Below are positions 1 through 7,374 of a DNA stretch of 33,822 nt, one piece after another. Position numbers and translations under genes: made by a program. The DNA lies in the NCBI GenBank assembly GCA_034716535.1, contig JAYEJW010000301.1:1-33822 (forward strand), given 5' to 3'. The notes beneath the pieces are model-generated. The model searched no databases. It saw only the letters and a list, made by a program, of their open reading frames with translations, and was not told where the DNA came from. Source of the DNA: JAYEJW01 sp034716535 (lineage in GTDB: Bacteria > Pseudomonadota > Gammaproteobacteria > Chromatiales > Chromatiaceae). Positions within the stretch are counted from its first letter, which is position 1; each line of letters opens with the position of its first letter.

Positions 1-1
1 A

Positions 2-175
2 AACATCACGCGCCTGCGTCGCTTCGCCACCGGCTTAATCAAATCCAAGAGCCGCGACAGCGTCGCCGCCACTATCGACAAGCTCGCCCGTAATGTTCGG
101 CGTGTCTTCGACTATCTGCGCATGACCCGCAATTCGGTCCCCCGATCGCAACTTACATGCGATCAGGCTGGTTAG
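2..175 (+). pseudogene. C-terminal fragment of a DDE-type transposase (partial at window edge)
   Basis: An open frame enters from the left edge and stops with TAG at 173-175, giving about 57 residues. The peptide is rich in Arg and Lys, and its end (FDYLRMTRNS at roughly residues 37-46) resembles the C-terminal tail of a group of DDE transposases I know from proteobacterial insertion sequences. No catalytic residue lies in the visible part, so whether the complete gene is intact cannot be judged. It sits where the neighbourhood downstream of thiO would continue, so an insertion may have disrupted that locus. The family assignment is from memory of the tail motif and is moderate. Confidence 0.5.
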
Positions 176-208
176 AACGGATTTGCCGTGGCCGGCAGGG
201 AAGAAGGA

Positions 209-1294
209 TCAACGGCTTGCGTCGAGGGCGTAGGGTGCAGGATCCGTGAAGGGGGCACGGTCCAGAAGCAGGTTCGTCACAAGGCGTGCCGAGGCGGGAC
301 CGGTGACGAGGCCGTTGCGGAAGTGTCCGGCGTTGACGTACAGACCCCCAATTCCGGGGTAGGCGCCGATGTACGGTATACCGCTTGGAGAGCCGGGGCG
401 CAGGCCGGCCCAGTGGTCTTCGATGGGTGTGCGCTTGAGCAGAGGGACGATCTCGACGGCGGTACGGTAAAGATCCTCCTTGGCCTCTGCAGTGGTCGCC
501 TTGACGAAGCCCGTGTCCTCGAGGGTGCTGCCGATGAGGATGCGCCCGTCTTTGCGCGGAATCACGTACCGATCCCGGTAGAGGACGACATGATTGACCA
601 GATCCGGCTTGGCGTAGAACATGATGATCTGGCCGCGCACCGGGAGTATGTCTGGCGTGCGCCCGAGTTGTTCCAGCAGTTTGGCGGTCCAGGCACCTGT
701 GCAGATGACGACCTTGTCCGCTGCGGCCGTGCCCCTTTGGGTGCGCACGCCGACGGTGCGATCCTTCTCCACCAGGATCTCGATCACTTCCTCCTGTTCG
801 CGGATCTGTACCCGTTTCTCGATGGAGCGGCGCAGGGCCTTGGTGAGGCGCGGGTTACGCACTTGAGCGACCTCGGGTAACAGGAGCGCACGTTCGGGTT
901 GGGGGCCGAGTGCGGGCTCGGCGTTGCGCAGGCTGTCGCCATCCACGACCTCAATGGGGACACCGTGGGTCTCGGCCCAGGTCAGGGCCTGTTCATGTTC
1001 TTCTTGGTCCAGAATCAGGAGGCCGGTACGGATGTGCTCGGGATCGATGCCGGTCTCCTCGCGCAGACGGGCGCAGAGGTCCGGATAAGCGCGCTGGCCC
1101 CACAGGGACAGCGCCGTTACCGAGTCGGCGTAACGCCAGGGGTAAAGGGGCGAGATGATTCCGCCGCCGGCCCAGGATGCCTCGCGTCCGGTCTCTCCCA
1201 TCTCCACCAGGGTGACGCCGGCCCCGGCCTCAGCCAGTTCCCGGGCCGTGAGCAGGCCAATGACGCCGCCACCGATGACAAGGATGTCGCTCAT
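209..1294 (-). CDS. thiO: Glycine oxidase / FAD-dependent oxidoreductase ThiO
   Basis: The 361-residue protein is a DAO-family flavoenzyme. ThiO oxidises glycine to iminoacetate (dehydroglycine), which supplies the C2-N3 unit of the thiamine thiazole ring. The N-terminus carries the FAD dinucleotide-binding motif GGGVIG (about residues 7-12) followed by an acidic residue ending the second strand (TLVE). A conserved REASWAGGGIISP block follows, and the C-terminal GLRPGSPSGIPYIG and AGHFRNGL motifs are typical of ThiO. I chose the ATG at 1292-1294 because the glycine-rich motif starts close behind it and an AAGAG-like ribosome site precedes it; the frame is open upstream to 1351. It lies 126 bp downstream of ispH on the same strand, an arrangement seen in gammaproteobacteria. 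Glycine oxidase function is inferred from family; other DAO-type amine oxidases are less likely. Confidence 0.88.
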   Translation of the reverse strand: MSDILVIGGGVIGLLTARELAEAGAGVTLVEMGETGREASWAGGGIISPLYPWRYADSVTALSLWGQRAYPDLCARLREETGIDPEHIRTGLLILDQEEHEQALTWAETHGVPIEVVDGDSLRNAEPALGPQPERALLLPEVAQVRNPRLTKALRRSIEKRVQIREQEEVIEILVEKDRTVGVRTQRGTAAADKVVICTGAWTAKLLEQLGRTPDILPVRGQIIMFYAKPDLVNHVVLYRDRYVIPRKDGRILIGSTLEDTGFVKATTAEAKEDLYRTAVEIVPLLKRTPIEDHWAGLRPGSPSGIPYIGAYPGIGGLYVNAGHFRNGLVTGPASARLVTNLLLDRAPFTDPAPYALDASR

Positions 1295-1420
1295 AGCTGC
1301 TCTTGCCACCCCATTTCGTGCCGAGTTGGTCGCTTGAGACCGGTACAACATTCGACTGACGAACCATGGCGGCTCTCGGTGCGCCAGAGCCGATAGTTGA
1401 CGTAGTCTAGCATGAGGCCT

Positions 1421-2413
1421 TTACGCTTCGGCTTCGTGTGATGCCGGTTCGGTGATGCGGGATGAGGCAGAAGTGCCTGGTTCTGGGATGAGCTCTCGGG
1501 GCAAGGCAAAGACGACCTGCTCGCGGATTCCCGACTGCTCCTCCACGTGGGTAGCCCCCCAATCCTTGAGGCGGCTGATCACCTTTTCGACCAGGACCTC
1601 CGGGGCGGAGGCGCCCGCGGTGAGTCCGACACGTGGACCGTCGGAGAGCCAATCGCGGCGGATATCGTCCGGTCCGTCGATCAGGTGGGCGTCGGTGCCC
1701 TGTTTCTCGGCAATCTCGCGCAATCTGTTCGAGTTGGAGCTGTTGGGGGATCCGACGACCAGCACCAGATCGCAGCCACGGGCGAGGGCCTTCACCGCGT
1801 CCTGACGGTTCTGGGTCGCATAGCAGATGTCACTCCTTTTTGGACCCTGGATCTCGGGAAATCGCTCCTGGAGTGCGCCGATGATGGCCCTGGTGTCGTC
1901 CACCGAAAGGGTCGTCTGGGTCACGTAAGCCACACGCGACGGATCGGGGATCTCGATCTGCGCCACGTCCGAGACCGATTCCACCAGGTGGATGCGGCCG
2001 CCGTCTCCACGGCACTGCCCCATGGTGCCCTCGACCTCCGGGTGGCCGCGGTGGCCGATCAGCACGACCTCGAACCCATACTTGCAGTGGCGCGCGACCT
2101 CCAGGTGGACCTTGGTGACGAGGGGACAGGTGGCGTCGAAGACCCGCAGATTGCGCGCGTCCGCCTCCTTGCGCACGCTTTGGGCGACGCCGTGGGCGCT
2201 GAAGATCACGGTGGCCTCTTCGGGTACTTGGTCGAGCTCGTCCACGAACACCGCGCCGCGCCTCTTGAGGCTGTCCACCACGAAGCGGTTGTGCACCACC
2301 TCATGGCGCACATACACGGGCGCACCGTAGATCTCCATCACGCGCTCGACGATCTCGATCGCGCGGTCGACGCCGGCACAGAAGCCGCGGGGGTTTGCGA
2401 GAAGGATGTCCAT
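1421..2413 (-). CDS. ispH: 4-hydroxy-3-methylbut-2-enyl diphosphate reductase (IspH/LytB)
   Basis: This 330-residue protein catalyses the last step of the MEP isoprenoid pathway, converting HMBPP to IPP and DMAPP with an iron-sulfur cluster in the cytoplasm. The three cluster cysteines are at C12 (PRGFCAGV), C96 (DATCPLV) and C197 (SDICYATQNRQ), matching the E. coli numbering exactly. The substrate-binding histidines H41, H74 and H124 and the catalytic E126 (HPEVEGT) are present, as is the SPNSSNSNRL diphosphate-binding stretch. The C-terminus is somewhat extended and Ser/Glu/Pro-rich. It follows fkpB by 48 bp on the same strand, the widely conserved fkpB-ispH pair. The start ATG at 2411-2413 gives the canonical MDILLANPRGFCAG opening. 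Confidence 0.98.
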   Translation of the reverse strand: MDILLANPRGFCAGVDRAIEIVERVMEIYGAPVYVRHEVVHNRFVVDSLKRRGAVFVDELDQVPEEATVIFSAHGVAQSVRKEADARNLRVFDATCPLVTKVHLEVARHCKYGFEVVLIGHRGHPEVEGTMGQCRGDGGRIHLVESVSDVAQIEIPDPSRVAYVTQTTLSVDDTRAIIGALQERFPEIQGPKRSDICYATQNRQDAVKALARGCDLVLVVGSPNSSNSNRLREIAEKQGTDAHLIDGPDDIRRDWLSDGPRVGLTAGASAPEVLVEKVISRLKDWGATHVEEQSGIREQVVFALPRELIPEPGTSASSRITEPASHEAEA

Positions 2414-2461
2414 GTTTCTTCAGGATAGGGGATCCATCGGGTCTCGGAAAAGAGGCGGAAT

Positions 2462-2923
2462 CTAGGGGTTTTCCTGGGCCTTGTTCAGATTGGAAACGGC
2501 GAGGATATGAACCCGGATCCTTAGCGAGCGTCCGGAAAGCGGATGGTTGAAATCCACTTGAACCCGGTCCGACTCCGTTGCCAGCACAATGCCCGCGGTT
2601 TCCTGTCCTCCGGGCGCGCCGAAGGCGACGACCTGGCCCGGCGTGGGATCTTCAGGAAACCCCTCTCGCGGTAGCCAGTGGATCTTCTCCTCGCTGCGTG
2701 ACCCGTAAAGGTAACTTCCGTCGGCGAGAAAACGCACGTCCGCGCCCGGTTCGAGGCCCAGCAGGAGACGTTCCAGCCCGGGTACGAGGGTACCGTCGCC
2801 GAGGGTGCAGTCCAACGGCTCCTCGCCGAGGGTCGAGAGCGCTTCGGTGCCTTCCTCGAGGTGTATCTCCAGGTGCAGCCGGACCTGACTGCGGGGCTGG
2901 ATTGCAGCGGACTCGGAGCTCAT
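2462..2923 (-). CDS. fkpB: FKBP-type peptidyl-prolyl cis-trans isomerase (FkpB/SlpA-like)
   Basis: The 153-residue protein is close in length to E. coli FkpB (149). It has the FKBP half-motif GDGTLVPGLERLLLGLEPG (about residues 41-60) and a C-terminal strand (DFNHPLSGRSLRIRVHIL) typical of SlyD/FkpB-like proteins, where a chaperone 'insert-in-flap' domain lies between. The motif VDFNHPLSG is diagnostic for the SlpA/SlyD branch. There is no His/Cys-rich metal-binding tail, which argues against SlyD. The gene lies directly upstream of ispH on the same strand and 30 bp downstream of the reductase-like gene, so co-transcription is likely. Its role is proline isomerisation and chaperoning in the cytoplasm; specific clients are unknown. 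Confidence 0.93.
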   Translation of the reverse strand: MSSESAAIQPRSQVRLHLEIHLEEGTEALSTLGEEPLDCTLGDGTLVPGLERLLLGLEPGADVRFLADGSYLYGSRSEEKIHWLPREGFPEDPTPGQVVAFGAPGGQETAGIVLATESDRVQVDFNHPLSGRSLRIRVHILAVSNLNKAQENP

Positions 2924-2953
2924 TGGCGAGAGAAGGTCGTTCGGTCTCAGAGA

Positions 2954-3712
2954 TCAGCTCCCGGTTTGAATCTCGCGCAGGGCGGGCAGCGCGAGGCCGT
3001 GGGCATCGCCCAAGGCCAGTGTGCGCGCCAGCCGTGCCGGCGCGCTGCGGCCCATGCACCTGTGGGCCGGGTCGCCGTCGAACGCGCGAGCCAAGGCGCC
3101 GAACAGGGCCTCACGGTCGAAGCGCCCGCCCGCGAGGGCTTCCTGCAGGTCGATAACCTCATTGCCGACCCGGCGGGCGAAGTCTTGGTGGGCGGACCAG
3201 AGCTCGCCGACCGTGCCGCCAGTGCGCAGCCCCGCGATGTTCGTTGTGAGGATGTAGAGGTTCTTCACCACCAACTCGAACAGCAGCTCGTCCGCGTCCT
3301 CCAGGATGCGGGTCGGGATGTCGAGGGTGGCCAAGGCGTCGGCGAGCAGCTGTGCCTGCGGGCCGAAGATGGGGGAGGGGATGATGACCTTGTGGTCCAT
3401 GCCCCGCTTTTTCTCGAACCAGACAGAAATGACCGTGGGCGTTGGCAGGCCCTCCCAATCCTTGGGCAGGAGCTCATTCTGCAGTAGCGCGAGACGGTCC
3501 CGCCAAGGCTTCGGCAGGCCGGTGAGCACCGAGTGCAGGTCACCTTCGGCCACCGCGGCGAGGACGAGGGCGGGCTGGGGCAGACTGGATGCGGCTGCCT
3601 CCAGGGACATGCCGCGGGTCACCGGGTAGACGGGGTGACCGAGGCGCAAAAAGCCGCGGGAGAAGACGCCCCCCATTTCGCCGACGCCGATGAGCGCGAT
3701 GGGTTGCTTCAT
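2954..3712 (-). CDS. Rossmann-fold NAD(P)-binding protein, ketopantoate-reductase-like
   Basis: The 252-residue protein opens with a nucleotide-binding motif GVGEMG (residues 9-14), preceded by the strand IALI, as in ketopantoate reductase and 6-phosphogluconate dehydrogenase-type enzymes. The second half is helical, with a VVKNLYILTTNIAGLRTGGT segment resembling the ketopantoate-reductase C-terminal domain (Lys and Asn in a helix facing the active site). It is shorter than PanE (about 300 residues). Its ATG overlaps the stop codon of the adenosyltransferase gene (ATGA, 3709-3712), so the two are translationally coupled. The substrate cannot be assigned. A cobalamin-related role is only suggested by coupling to the adenosyltransferase. 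Confidence 0.75.
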   Translation of the reverse strand: MKQPIALIGVGEMGGVFSRGFLRLGHPVYPVTRGMSLEAAASSLPQPALVLAAVAEGDLHSVLTGLPKPWRDRLALLQNELLPKDWEGLPTPTVISVWFEKKRGMDHKVIIPSPIFGPQAQLLADALATLDIPTRILEDADELLFELVVKNLYILTTNIAGLRTGGTVGELWSAHQDFARRVGNEVIDLQEALAGGRFDREALFGALARAFDGDPAHRCMGRSAPARLARTLALGDAHGLALPALREIQTGS

Positions 3713-4257
3713 GCGAAAGCTCCGGGTTGCCAGAAGACCTCATGTCCGCCGTTGCGCCGAGAGAGTACCCGGGCGAGGACGAAGAGCAGGTCCGAGAGTC
3801 GATTGACGTAACGCAAGGTCTGCGGATTGACCGCCTCGGTGCGGGACAGCTGAACCAGTCGGCGCTCGGTGCGGCGGCACACCGCCCGCGCGAGGTGGCA
3901 GTGGGCGGCGGCGGTGCCACCGCCGGGCAGGATAAACTCCTTGAGCGGCGGCAGGTCCGCATTGTAGGCGTCAAGGACCTGCTCCAGGCGGCCGACGTCC
4001 GTCTGTCGGACACGCTCGCTCCCCGGCACCGCAAGCTCGGCCCCCAGCTCGAACAGCTCGTTCTGGATGCGGGGCAGCTCCTTGAGCCCCTCCCTGCCAA
4101 CATGAGCGGCCACCAAGCCGATCTGGCTGCTCAGCTCGTCAAGGCAGCCGAGCACTTCGATGCGAAGGTGATCCTTCGGCAGGCGGGTGCCGTCGGCCAG
4201 CCCGGTGGTGCCGTCATCGCCGCGGCGGGTGTAGATTCGGGTGAGGCGGTCGCTCAT
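3709..4257 (-). CDS. Cob(I)alamin adenosyltransferase, PduO type
   Basis: This 182-residue protein belongs to the PduO-type ATP:cob(I)alamin adenosyltransferases, which transfer the adenosyl group of ATP to cob(I)alamin or cobyrinic acid diamide to make coenzyme B12. The family signature is complete: TRRGDDGTTGL and LPKDHLRIEVLGCLDELSSQIG at the N-terminus (ATP binding), then FILPGGGTAAAHCHLARAV with CRRTER, and YVNRLSDLLFVLAR at the C-terminus. The start ATG at 4255-4257 puts the motif at residues 10-20, as usual. It is the first gene of a minus-strand series whose second gene overlaps its stop codon. The region upstream contains an AT-rich inverted repeat with promoter-like hexamers. Confidence 0.95.
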   Translation of the reverse strand: MSDRLTRIYTRRGDDGTTGLADGTRLPKDHLRIEVLGCLDELSSQIGLVAAHVGREGLKELPRIQNELFELGAELAVPGSERVRQTDVGRLEQVLDAYNADLPPLKEFILPGGGTAAAHCHLARAVCRRTERRLVQLSRTEAVNPQTLRYVNRLSDLLFVLARVLSRRNGGHEVFWQPGAFA

Positions 4258-4324
4258 CGATGTCGGGCGTGGTGGGGCTGCCTGTAGGCAAGGCGCGAAT
4301 GGGTCTCAGAGTACCGATATCAGA

Positions 4325-4378
4325 CGTTAATAAACAGAGCGATAAAACGTCAAGTTAACGAAGTTTATCGGTTCTCTG
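4325..4378 (-). promoter_or_regulatory. AT-rich inverted repeat with promoter-like hexamers upstream of the adenosyltransferase operon
   Basis: The arms CGATAAA (4340-4346) and TTTATCG (4364-4370) are perfect inverted repeats, extended outside by CAGAG (4335-4339) and CTCTG (4374-4378). On the minus strand a TTGACG hexamer (4353-4348) is followed at 15-17 bases by weak -10-like hexamers (TATTAA, ATTAAC). The geometry fits an operator overlapping a promoter about 70-100 bases upstream of the adenosyltransferase start. The -10 match is poor, so the promoter call is tentative; the inverted repeat is directly visible. Confidence 0.35.
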
Positions 4379-4379
4379 C

Positions 4380-4443
4380 GCGGCCGGCTCATCTTGGGGT
4401 GGCCACTCATATCCGAGGATATCATCAACATGGGGCCGGCCGC
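4380..4443. repeat. Inverted repeat GCGGCCGGC/GCCGGCCGC in intergenic DNA
   Basis: A perfect 9-bp inverted repeat lies at 4380-4388 and 4435-4443. Between the arms sits a smaller imperfect palindrome (ATATCC-GAGGATAT, about 4409-4422). It is downstream of the small minus-strand ORF 4541-4678 and could fold in RNA, but there is no T-tract to mark it as an intrinsic terminator. No gene is seen between 4258 and 4540. Confidence 0.4.
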
Positions 4444-4540
4444 AGCGGTCGACGGGCGGGACTCCGGACTCTGGAGTCGTGATGCAGCGGCCGGTTCGGG
4501 GAGCGGCGGGATTGGAGGCGGCCCCCCGTCGAGGCGTCGT

Positions 4541-4678
4541 CTACATGAGCTCCTGAGTGACGAAGAGGTAGCCCATGGCGATGGCGACAACGGCGACCGC
4601 GATGTAGGGGATCAGCACACAAACGCCTGGAAGATCGTTACACAACTGACTGTATTTACACATCTTACAGTTCTTCAC
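4541..4678 (-). CDS. Small Cys-rich single-pass membrane protein (45 residues)
   Basis: I see a 45-codon ORF starting with GTG at 4678-4676 and ending with TAG at 4543-4541. The Shine-Dalgarno sequence GGAGGT (4690-4685 on the minus strand) lies 7 bases before the GTG, which makes GTG a better start than the in-frame ATGs at 4696 and 4693. The N-terminus has four cysteines in the pattern CxxC-x5-C-x6-C (C4, C7, C13, C20), followed by one hydrophobic helix of about 18 residues (VLIPYIAVAVVAIAMGYLF) and a short tail. The layout suggests a membrane-anchored metal or Fe-S binding or redox micro-protein. It is unusually AT-rich for this window around the start. The function is unknown. I have a vague memory of similar small proteins in sulfur-oxidising bacteria, but cannot name a family. 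Confidence 0.72.
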   Translation of the reverse strand: MKNCKMCKYSQLCNDLPGVCVLIPYIAVAVVAIAMGYLFVTQELM

Positions 4679-5007
4679 CTTCGATACCTCCATCATTGGT
4701 AGTGCTTTCACGAAGGTCGAATGATCCTGCTTGTCCAGCCAGATCGGTAGGTGGTGGCGAACAGGGCGAATTCGACGGACTGCGCGCGCCTCGGGGACGG
4801 ACCTTGTTTTGGAAAAGCGCTCGGGAACGGCGTTCTAAAAAGTCCTCGGCGGAATAATCAGTATCCTACCGATTACTGATCAATGGTCAAGTGTTGACAT
4901 GTTGGCGAAAGGCCGTTTCGCACCTTCGCAGTTTGAGTCCCGGCGGCCTGGCCCATACCATTGCTCAATGCTCAAGCTGCAATCGTCCCACGGGCCTCGT
5001 TAACCGC
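4679..5007. other. Intergenic region without a recognisable gene
   Basis: These 329 bases separate the small membrane protein from cnoX. I see an operator-like inverted repeat ATCAGT (4857-4862) / ACTGAT (4875-4880) and a distant inverted pair ATCGGTAGG (4743-4751) / CCTACCGAT (4865-4873). A plus-strand open frame continues upstream of cnoX from 4891, but it is Cys/Arg-rich and does not match the thioredoxin family, so I treat it as non-coding. No tRNA or clear promoter is recognised. Confidence 0.4.
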
Positions 5008-5865
5008 ATGCCGGATCAACCCCTCGTACTCGAAGCGACACGTGATAATTTTCCGCAACTGGTGCTGGCGAACTCCCGCAAGGGTCCGGTCCTTGTAGAC
5101 TTCTGGGCCTCCTGGGCCGGGCCATCCCGGCGCCAGCGGGAGTTGCTGCTGCGACTCGCGCAGGAGTACGCGGGACGCTTTCTGTTGGTCACGGTGGATA
5201 CGGATCGGCAGAAGGAGATCGCCCGGGAGTACGCGGTCAAGAGCCTGCCCTCCTGCAAGCTGTTTCGCAACGGCGAGCCGGTGGAGCACATCCACGGCAT
5301 GCAGACGGAGGCGGACTATCGGGAGCTGATCGAGCGCCACATCGTACCCCTCGCCGACAAGGCGCAGGCCGCGGCCCTCAAGGCCTGGCAGTGCGGCGAT
5401 CGGGACAAGGCCGTGCAGGTCCTAGCCGAGGCGGCCATGGCCGAGCCCGACAACCCATCGCTCCCGCTGCTGCTGGCCAAGCTGCTGATGCAGGCGGATC
5501 GTCACGAAGACGCCTATGCCGTGCTCAACGCCTTGCCACAGACCCTGCGCGAGCACCCGGAGATCGAGCGTCTGCATACCCACCTGGCCCTAATTCTTGC
5601 GGCGCGCGACACAGTCCCCGAGGTGGAGCTCGAAGCGGCTCTGGGGCAGGATCCGGCGGATCGGGATACCCGATTTGCACTGGCCTCCCTGCGCCTCATG
5701 GCGGACGATTTCGATGCAGCGCTGGATCATCTGGCGGAGCTCCAACGGCGCGCCCCCGACTACCGAGGCGGTCTGCCTCAGAAGGCGCTGATGGTGCTGC
5801 TGGACATGCTGGACCCGGACGACGAGCGCGGCCGACGCTACCGTCGTGCGCTCTTCGACCACTGA
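5008..5865 (+). CDS. cnoX: Thioredoxin-fold/TPR chaperedoxin (CnoX/YbbN-like) without active-site cysteines
   Basis: The protein is an N-terminal thioredoxin fold (about residues 1-110) followed by tetratricopeptide-like helices (about 115-285). CnoX proteins hold unfolded, oxidised clients and hand them to DnaK and GroEL. Starting at the ATG at 5008 gives 285 residues, essentially the length of E. coli CnoX (284), which is why I reject the longer frame from 4891. In the thioredoxin loop the usual WCGPC is WAGPS, so both redox cysteines are missing. One cysteine remains in SLPSCKLF near the cis-proline. Holdase function could persist, whereas mixed-disulfide protection through the loop could not. 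It is followed 14 bp later by rimO on the same strand. Confidence 0.88.
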   Translation: MPDQPLVLEATRDNFPQLVLANSRKGPVLVDFWASWAGPSRRQRELLLRLAQEYAGRFLLVTVDTDRQKEIAREYAVKSLPSCKLFRNGEPVEHIHGMQTEADYRELIERHIVPLADKAQAAALKAWQCGDRDKAVQVLAEAAMAEPDNPSLPLLLAKLLMQADRHEDAYAVLNALPQTLREHPEIERLHTHLALILAARDTVPEVELEAALGQDPADRDTRFALASLRLMADDFDAALDHLAELQRRAPDYRGGLPQKALMVLLDMLDPDDERGRRYRRALFDH

Positions 5866-5879
5866 GCGCAACCGGCGTG

Positions 5880-7205
5880 ATGCAGCACACCGACATGCCC
5901 CGGATCGGCTTCGTCAGTCTCGGCTGTCCCAAGGCGACCGTGGACTCCGAGCGCATACTCACCCAGCTGCGGGCGGAGGGCTACGGCGTAGCGCCCACGT
6001 ACGACGGCGCGGATCTGGTCATCGTCAACACCTGCGGCTTCATCGACGCGGCGGTGGACGAGTCCCTGGACGCCATCGGCGAGGCGGTGAGGGAGCACGG
6101 CCGTGTCATCGTTACCGGCTGCCTGGGGGCGCGGGCGGACATGGTGCGAGGGGCCCACCCACAGGTGCTGGCGGTGACCGGCGCCCACGCCTATGAGGAG
6201 GTGATGCAGGCGGTGCACGCTCACCTGGCGCCGCCGGAGGACCCTTTTATCAGCCTGCTTCCGCCGCAGGGCGTCAAGCTCACGCCGCATCACTACGCCT
6301 ACCTGAAGATCTCCGAGGGCTGCAACCACCGCTGTAGCTTCTGCATCATCCCGAGTCTGCGGGGCGACCTGGTGAGCCGCCCTATCGGGGAGGTCATGCG
6401 GGAGGCATCGACGCTGGTGGAGGCGGGTGTGCGCGAGTTGCTGATCGTCTCTCAGGACACCAGTGCCTACGGTTTGGATCTGCGCTATCGCACCGACTTC
6501 TGGGACGGTCGACCGCTCAGGACCGACGTCGCCACCCTGGCCCGGGCCATGGGCGAGCTTCCTGCCTGGGTGCGGCTGCACTATGTGTATCCCTATCCCC
6601 ATGTGGACGCCCTGATACCGCTGATGGCGGAGGAGAAAATCCTGCCCTATCTGGATATGCCGCTGCAGCATGGGAGTCCCCGGGTGCTCCGCGCCATGCG
6701 CCGGCCGGCCGCCAGCGAGAGGGTTCTGGATCGTCTCGCGCGGTGGCGGGAGATCTGTCCTGAGCTGGTGGTGCGCAGCACCTTCATCGTCGGTTTTCCC
6801 GGCGAAACCGAAGAGGAGTTCGCGGCGCTGTTGGATTTTCTGCAAGAGGCGAGGCTGGATCGCGTGGGATGCTTCGCTTACTCGCCGGTCGCGGGAGCGG
6901 CGGCCAACGAGCTGTCGGATCCGGTGCCCGAGGACCTCCGAGAGGAACGGTTGGAGCGATTCATGGCCGTGCAGGCGCAGATCAGTTGGGAGAAGCTCGC
7001 CGAGCGGGTCGGACAGCGCCTGACGGTGCTGGTGGACGAGGTCGAAGAGGAGCAGGTCGTTGCGCGCAGCTACGCCGACGCCCCGGAGATCGACGGGACG
7101 GTCATCGTCCCCGGGGCCTGGGATCTCGAGCCCGGGGACTTCATCGAGGTGGAGGTCACGGCCGCTGGCGAGCACGACCTATGGGCTCGCCCCCTGGATG
7201 AGTGA
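5880..7205 (+). CDS. rimO: Ribosomal protein S12 methylthiotransferase RimO
   Basis: RimO is a radical-SAM enzyme that adds a methylthio group to an aspartate of ribosomal protein S12. With the ATG at 5880 the protein has 441 residues, the same as E. coli RimO. The N-terminal MTTase domain shows its three cluster cysteines in VSLGCPKATVDSE, VNTCGFID and TGCLGAR. The radical-SAM motif is CNHRCSFCIIP (CxxxCxxC) preceded by YLKISEG. Further RimO features are the YVYPYP, LDMPLQH and FIVGFPGETEEEF blocks. A C-terminal TRAM domain (about residues 375-438) binds the substrate. A second ATG at 5895 (MPRIGF) is also possible. It lies 14 bp after cnoX and is followed by a hairpin-rich intergenic element. 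Confidence 0.98.
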   Translation: MQHTDMPRIGFVSLGCPKATVDSERILTQLRAEGYGVAPTYDGADLVIVNTCGFIDAAVDESLDAIGEAVREHGRVIVTGCLGARADMVRGAHPQVLAVTGAHAYEEVMQAVHAHLAPPEDPFISLLPPQGVKLTPHHYAYLKISEGCNHRCSFCIIPSLRGDLVSRPIGEVMREASTLVEAGVRELLIVSQDTSAYGLDLRYRTDFWDGRPLRTDVATLARAMGELPAWVRLHYVYPYPHVDALIPLMAEEKILPYLDMPLQHGSPRVLRAMRRPAASERVLDRLARWREICPELVVRSTFIVGFPGETEEEFAALLDFLQEARLDRVGCFAYSPVAGAAANELSDPVPEDLREERLERFMAVQAQISWEKLAERVGQRLTVLVDEVEEEQVVARSYADAPEIDGTVIVPGAWDLEPGDFIEVEVTAAGEHDLWARPLDE

Positions 7206-7212
7206 CCTTTGA

Positions 7213-7374
7213 CTTAACAGGTCGTTGAAAAAAGCCATCCATGGCATTTTTTCAACACGGAACCGGAAAAGCGCGGTTTCCCGATTCCTTCAATTTCAAC
7301 AAGTTGAAATTGGCGGCACATCCATGTGCCGCACACAGGCCGTCGAAAAGTCCCTTTTTCAGGGGTCTGTTAAG
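7213..7374. repeat. Possible miniature element: terminal inverted repeats enclosing several hairpins
   Basis: The ends CTTAACAG (7213-7220) and CTGTTAAG (7367-7374) are exact inverted repeats, and the similarity continues inward (GGTCGTTGAAAAA against TTTTTCAGGGGTC). Inside are three stem-loops. GTTGAAAAAAGCCAT/ATGGCATTTTTTCAAC spans 7224-7256, CAATTTCAAC/GTTGAAATTG spans 7291-7312, and GCGGCACA/TGTGCCGC spans 7313-7332. The first, directly after rimO and with long A/T tracts on both sides, could also end transcription of rimO. The element's right end supplies the stop codon of the minus-strand gene at 7370. No target duplication is evident. It could be a MITE-like repeat or a compound terminator; genome-wide copies would decide. 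Confidence 0.45.

Noticed and set aside
4740..4880. tRNA or small RNA gene
   Set aside because: Inverted repeats are present, but no cloverleaf, T-loop consensus or terminator was found.
4891..5007. N-terminal extension of the CnoX-like protein
   Set aside because: The shorter start gives the family's length, and the extra 39 residues look non-coding.
5838..7175. Minus-strand open frame of 445 codons opposite rimO
   Set aside because: RimO motifs on the plus strand are unambiguous, so this is a shadow.
7213..7374. CRISPR-like repeats
   Set aside because: The hairpins differ from one another and there is no repeat-spacer regularity or cas gene in the window.
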